Part shown: positions 63,810-64,000 of the stretch, one piece after another
Numbering within the stretch: the stretch's first letter is position 1
Layout of the letters: every line of letters begins with the position of its first letter
Source of the DNA: an uncultured Clostridia bacterium
Lineage (GTDB): Bacteria > Bacillota > Clostridia > Christensenellales > UBA1242
DNA length: 64,000 bases
Assembly: GCA_944382715.1 (NCBI GenBank)
Contig: CALWNC010000004.1
Span: 1-64,000, forward strand
Reading direction: 5' to 3'
Translations under genes and position numbers: made by a program
Notes under the pieces: generated by a model
What the model was told of the DNA's origin: nothing
The model's database searches: none
The model's input: the letters and a program-made list of their open reading frames with translations, nothing else

Positions 63810-64000
63810 TAAAATTGTTTTAAATCATCAACTTTAATGTTTTTACCTACAGCTACCACATTAAACACATTTTCATTTGAAATTTGTTTTGCAAATTCAT
63901 TAACCTGCTGTAAAGTTATTTTATCATACTTTGCTTTTCTAGATTTGATTGAAGGTATTTTATTATTTAAATACATAATAATAGCATTAGACTCAGCAAT
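63809..64000 (-). CDS. C-terminal part of an M16 peptidase-like protein (cut by window edge)
   Basis: The last 63 codons of a gene that continues beyond the window. The translation includes KYDKITLQQVNEFAKQI and the ending NVVAVGKNIKVDDLKQF, which resembles the C-terminus of M16 peptidases (domain closing helix then a VVAVG strand). It is too short to assign with certainty or to see whether the zinc motif is present. It could be the active partner of the zinc-less M16 homolog near 20 kb. Confidence 0.68.
   Translation of the reverse strand: MAESNAIIMYLNNKIPSIKSRKAKYDKITLQQVNEFAKQISNENVFNVVAVGKNIKVDDLKQF

Overview
The window is very AT-rich and gene-dense, with the standard genetic code, strong Shine-Dalgarno sites on most genes and sigma-A-type promoters. 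Gene content and order point to a low-GC anaerobic Firmicute, most likely an uncultured Clostridia-like lineage. The evidence is rubrerythrin and formate-THF ligase, the order rpsO-pnp-deacetylase-M16-ftsK-rimO-pgsA-recA, ytxC-thrS with a T-box, an infC-rpmI-rplT leader, a CIRCE-like site, and queA-tgt-yajC-TIGR04086-secD-secF-recJ-rel. No tRNA, rRNA, CRISPR array or insertion sequence was seen.

Layout. Up to about 45 kb almost everything is on the minus strand. 0-8 kb: HtrA-like protease, fhs, an NrnA-like DHH phosphoesterase, rubrerythrin, an M19 dipeptidase and RNase Y. 8.4-11.1 kb: an accessory island between rny and recA, holding a pilin-signal protein with a large repeat domain, a small membrane protein, and a consensus promoter feeding a tetranucleotide repeat and a terminator-like hairpin. 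11.3-21 kb: the M16-ftsK-FtsK paralog-rimO-pgsA-recA operon. 21-24.4 kb: deacetylase, pnp, rpsO. 24.5-32.9 kb: rel, recJ, secF, secD, a TIGR04086-like membrane protein, yajC. 33-39.4 kb: tgt, queA, ruvBAC, yebC, an rRNA methyltransferase. 39.4-45 kb: the translation block rplT-rpmI-infC, ybaK-thrS with T-box, ytxC, and a membrane-anchored Mrr-like nuclease.

45-64 kb is mixed: cmk (+), an LTA-synthase-like sulfatase, the rlmH-P-type ATPase-argS-queH operon (-), an ABC export pair (+), htpG (-), degV (+), then a four-gene plus-strand cassette (59.1-63.0 kb) and a minus-strand Nudix gene. The right edge cuts through the 3' end of an M16 peptidase-like gene.

How genes work together. Queuosine synthesis is represented by queA, tgt and queH. 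RNA turnover is represented by rny, pnp and the NrnA-like enzyme. Sec export has secD, secF and yajC. DNA repair has recA, recJ and ruvABC. Several familiar enzymes have lost expected catalytic residues: the M16 protein lacks its zinc motif, the Rel synthetase domain lacks both catalytic acids, the deacetylase has Asp to Asn, and the FtsK paralog lacks both Walker motifs.

The best candidates for something undescribed are (i) the cassette joining an APH-like kinase, a P-loop kinase/nucleotidyltransferase fusion, a Nudix hydrolase and a sugar-isomerase-like TIM barrel, (ii) the FtsK pseudo-motor beside ftsK, and (iii) the repeat-bearing leader or small RNA upstream of the pilin island.
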